Both the position numbers and the translations under genes were made by a program. The notes beneath the pieces are model-generated. The model was not told where the DNA came from, searched no databases, and saw only the letters and a list, made by a program, of their open reading frames with translations. This document shows, in pieces, positions 6,250 to 8,412 of a DNA stretch of 8,412 nucleotides. The stretch spans positions 1 to 8,412 of the forward strand of contig JAIVGT010000027.1 of NCBI GenBank assembly GCA_020201485.1, read 5' to 3'. Position 1 is the stretch's first letter. The number at the start of each line of letters is the position of its first letter. The stretch comes from Halobacteriales archaeon (GTDB taxonomy: Archaea; Thermoplasmatota; SW-10-69-26; JACQPN01; JAIVGT01).

Positions 6250-8220
6250 GTGCACTTCGAGCTGCTCGGCCGCGACGGCGCAGGCAGGCTGGGCAAGTGG
6301 CACACCCCGCACGGCGTGGTCGAGACTCCCGCGCTGCTCCCGGTCATCCACCCGGGCCGGCAGGCCATCCCGGCGAGCGAGATGCACGCGAAGTTCGGCG
6401 TGCGCATGGTCATCACGAACAGCTACATCGCCTGGCGCGACCCGTGGCTGCGGCAGCGCGCGCTCGACGAGGGCATCCGCCAGCTCATCGGCTTCCCCGG
6501 GCCGGTCATGACGGACAGCGGCACGTTCCAGATGTACTTCTACGGCCGCACCATCGAGGTCGGCAACGCGCAGATCGTGGACTTCCAGCGCCGCATCGGC
6601 AGCACCGTGGGCACCATCCTCGACATCTTCGCCACGCCGGGCATGACGGAGGAGGAGGCCGGTCAAGCCGTGGACACGACGCTCGCGCGCGCCCGCGAGG
6701 CCGTCCAGCTGCGTGGCCAGGGCGAGCGCTTCCCGCACGAGGCGGAGGAGCGCATGGGCCTCGCCTTGCCCGTGCAGGGCGGCACGTTCCCAGCGCTGCG
6801 CGAGCGGAGCGCGCGCGAAGCGGCGCAGCTCGACGCGGCGATGCATCCCATCGGCGGCGTGGTGCCCCTCATGGAGCAGCAGCGCTACCGCGACCTGGCC
6901 GAGGTCATCGCGGCGAGCCAGCGCGCGCTGCCCGCGGGCAAGCCCGTCCATCTCTTCGGGGCCGGGCACCCGCTCGTCTTCCCCCTGGCCGCGCTGCTCG
7001 GCTGCGACCTCTTCGACTCCGCGAGCTACTCCAAGTTCGCCCAGGACGAGCGCCTCATCCTGCCCGACGGCACGGCGCACCTGCGCGAGCTGGAGGAGCT
7101 GCCCTGCGCCTGCCCGGTGTGCGCGAACACGACGGCGCAGGAACTGCGCAGCCTGCCCCAGCAGGAGCGCGAGGGCCAGCTCGCCCGGCACAACCTGCAC
7201 GTGAGCATGGCCGAGCTGCGCCGCGTGCGCCAGGCGATGCGCGACGGGCGCTTGTGGGAGCTGGTGGAGCAGCGCTGCCGCGCCCACCCGGCGCTCCTCG
7301 ACGGCCTGCGCGCGCTCGCCGGGCACACGGCGTGGCTGGAGCGCAAGGAGCCGGTGAGCAAGCCGGCCGCGTTCTTCTACACCGGCCCGGAGACGCTCAC
7401 GCGGCCCACCATCGTGCGCCTGCAGCAGCGCCTGCTCACGCACTACCGCTCGCCCTGCGACCAGGCGTGCGTCGTGGAGAGCTCGCGGCCGTTCGGCCGG
7501 CACGTCGCCGGGCTGTGGGCGAAGGCGCGCAACCACGGCATCCAGCTCCTCGTGAAGACGCCGTGGGGCGCGGTGCCCGCAGAACTGGACGACATGTACC
7601 CCCTGGCCCAGAGCGCGAACCCGGAGCTGTGGGACCGCGACGCGGGCAAGGGCTTCACCCGGCACCTCGACGCCATGCTCGCGGCGCACGGCTGGAAGCT
7701 CCTCGACCGCGCCGAGCTGGACGCGCTGCCCGACCCGGAGCGGGGCGAGGGCATGGAGCGCGCGCACGTGGCGGCGGTGTGCGACGTGCAGTTCGGCCGC
7801 GGCGCGGGCGATGCCCTGCTGCGCGGCGAGCTGGGCTTCCGGCGCAGCGCGACCACGGGCAAGGTGCGCAACGTGTACAGCCAGGGCGAGCACGTCCTCA
7901 GCCTGCGCGCAAGCGACGGCCTGTTCACCCTGAAGCTCGCCGGCGCGCGCCGCCTGCACGAGCGGCCCGGCCTGCGCGTCGTGGTGGATGGGGACAGCGC
8001 GCCGTTCCAGCGCGAGGGGCGCAACGCGTTCAGTCGCTTCGTGCGCAGCATCGACCCCGCGCTCCGCCCCGAGGACGAGTGCCTGGTCGTGGACGAGGCC
8101 GATGCCCTGCTCGCGTGCGGCCGCATCGTGCTCCCCGCGGACGAGGTCGGGACCTTCGCCAAGGGCATGGCGGTGCAGGTGCGCGAGGGCATCGCGCCCC
8201 GCAGCCCGGACGCGGCCTGA
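6250..8220 (+). CDS. tgtA: Archaeosine tRNA-guanine transglycosylase (7-cyano-7-deazaguanine inserting), TgtA
   Basis: It exchanges guanine 15 in the D-arm of archaeal tRNAs for preQ0, the committed step to archaeosine. The 656 residues start [18 protein letters not shown], then [14 protein letters not shown] at 25-38, as in archaeal TGTs. Catalytic-domain landmarks are MTDSGTFQ at 87-94 (Asp89), GLALPVQGG at 170-178, HLFGAGHP at 234-241 and [10 protein letters not shown] at 251-260 (nucleophile probably Asp256). The zinc site is Cys286, Cys288, Cys291 and His314. Archaeal C-terminal domains follow, with [12 protein letters not shown] at 375-386, [11 protein letters not shown] at 510-520, and a PUA RNA-binding domain at about 573-648. 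It is somewhat longer than the roughly 580-residue Pyrococcus enzyme. GTG at 6250 is chosen because the family N-terminus begins there; the nearby ATG at 6231 is out of frame. A TATA-like element suggests leaderless expression. Confidence 0.97.
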   Translation: MHFELLGRDGAGRLGKWHTPHGVVETPALLPVIHPGRQAIPASEMHAKFGVRMVITNSYIAWRDPWLRQRALDEGIRQLIGFPGPVMTDSGTFQMYFYGRTIEVGNAQIVDFQRRIGSTVGTILDIFATPGMTEEEAGQAVDTTLARAREAVQLRGQGERFPHEAEERMGLALPVQGGTFPALRERSAREAAQLDAAMHPIGGVVPLMEQQRYRDLAEVIAASQRALPAGKPVHLFGAGHPLVFPLAALLGCDLFDSASYSKFAQDERLILPDGTAHLRELEELPCACPVCANTTAQELRSLPQQEREGQLARHNLHVSMAELRRVRQAMRDGRLWELVEQRCRAHPALLDGLRALAGHTAWLERKEPVSKPAAFFYTGPETLTRPTIVRLQQRLLTHYRSPCDQACVVESSRPFGRHVAGLWAKARNHGIQLLVKTPWGAVPAELDDMYPLAQSANPELWDRDAGKGFTRHLDAMLAAHGWKLLDRAELDALPDPERGEGMERAHVAAVCDVQFGRGAGDALLRGELGFRRSATTGKVRNVYSQGEHVLSLRASDGLFTLKLAGARRLHERPGLRVVVDGDSAPFQREGRNAFSRFVRSIDPALRPEDECLVVDEADALLACGRIVLPADEVGTFAKGMAVQVREGIAPRSPDAA

Positions 8221-8241
8221 TTCGGGGGAGCGGCGTCGCGT

Positions 8242-8260
8242 CCGCGGGACACGTCCCCGG
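8242..8260 (+). repeat. Strong hairpin just after tgtA
   Basis: CCG-c-GGGA-cacg-TCCC-CGG forms a 7-bp stem with one bulged C and a 4-nt loop, 21 nt past the tgtA stop. It may shape or protect the mRNA 3' end. There is no T-run after it, so it is not a classical terminator. Confidence 0.35.
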
Positions 8261-8376
8261 CGTGCAAACCCTTGGGGAAAACCGCTATGACCCCACTCGC
8301 CGAACGCCGGGCGTGGCGCAGCGTCGGCTCAAGCCAGCGTGTATCTCCCAGGATACCGCGGGCCCGGAAGCGCGAC

Positions 8377-8392
8377 GGACCTCCGGAGGTCC
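8377..8392. repeat. 16-bp perfect palindrome
   Basis: GGACCTCCGGAGGTCC is fully self-complementary. It overlaps a tandem near-repeat (CTCCGGAG at 8381-8388, GTCCGGAG at 8389-8396) and is followed by a GGGAC/GTCCC hairpin (8396-8408). This may be an operator or part of a repeat or RNA element continuing past the window; its function is unknown. Confidence 0.4.
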
Positions 8393-8412
8393 GGAGGGAC
8401 GGCGTCCCATCC

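Larger units (their letters stand above)
8221..8412. other. Region downstream of tgtA: no confident gene, several inverted repeats
   Basis: These 192 bp hold no tRNA, rRNA or recognisable protein. A plus-strand frame starting with ATG at 8287 stays open to the edge (42 codons, Arg/Pro-rich). About 9 of its 42 codons end in A or T, more than in real genes here, and no family resemblance is seen. It could still be the start of a gene continuing outside. Short hairpins cluster here: 8242-8260, 8341-8356, 8377-8392 and 8396-8408. Confidence 0.5.

Noticed and set aside
8310..8345. GGCTCAAGCC considered as a tRNA T-arm
   Set aside because: No 5-bp T stem around a 7-nt loop, no matching acceptor or anticodon arms on either strand.
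8361..8370. GGCCCGGAAG resembles the conserved SRP RNA helix 8 loop
   Set aside because: The following bases do not give the GRAGCAGCC continuation and no surrounding SRP helix is present.

Overview
This is an 8.4 kb, very GC-rich window that most likely comes from an archaeon. The best taxonomic marker is a full-length archaeosine-type tRNA-guanine transglycosylase (tgtA) with a C-terminal PUA domain, an architecture known from Archaea. Supporting signs are a TATA-like element placed for a leaderless GTG start and several Sec-exported proteins without bacterial-style signals. The encoded proteins are arginine-rich rather than strongly acidic, which argues against a haloarchaeon. A high-GC member of Thermoplasmatota is a reasonable guess but cannot be proven from this sequence.

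Layout. (1) Positions 574 to the left edge, minus strand: the N-terminal part of an exported, tyrosine- and glycine-rich protein, cut by the window. (2) 575-876: a 302-bp spacer between divergent genes. (3) 877-1725, plus strand: nadC, quinolinate phosphoribosyltransferase, whose stop lies 3 bp from the stop of the convergent gene. (4) 6171 down to 1729, minus strand: five genes in one direction with gaps of 24, 53, 98 and 122 bp. In transcription order these are a flavin amine oxidase, a minimal SprT-like zinc-metallopeptidase-type protein, an exported Asp-box (sialidase-like) beta-propeller, and two exported four-cysteine paralogues that I do not recognise. (5) 6172-6249: a 78-bp divergent promoter region with one AT-rich TATA-like element. 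(6) 6250-8220, plus strand: tgtA. (7) 8221-8412: non-coding or doubtful sequence rich in short inverted repeats.

How the genes fit together. nadC (NAD synthesis) and tgtA (archaeosine in tRNA) are housekeeping genes flanking an accessory-looking block. Four of the seven genes carry export signals: the Tyr-rich protein, the propeller and both four-Cys paralogues. The middle of the window therefore looks like a cell-surface or secreted-protein locus. The least described element is the paralogue pair, which shares CSLTGxPTxCVTDxY at the mature N-terminus and the same four-cysteine layout. The second of these genes also has a palindrome overlapping its ribosome-binding site. No mobile elements, CRISPR arrays, tRNAs or rRNAs were found.
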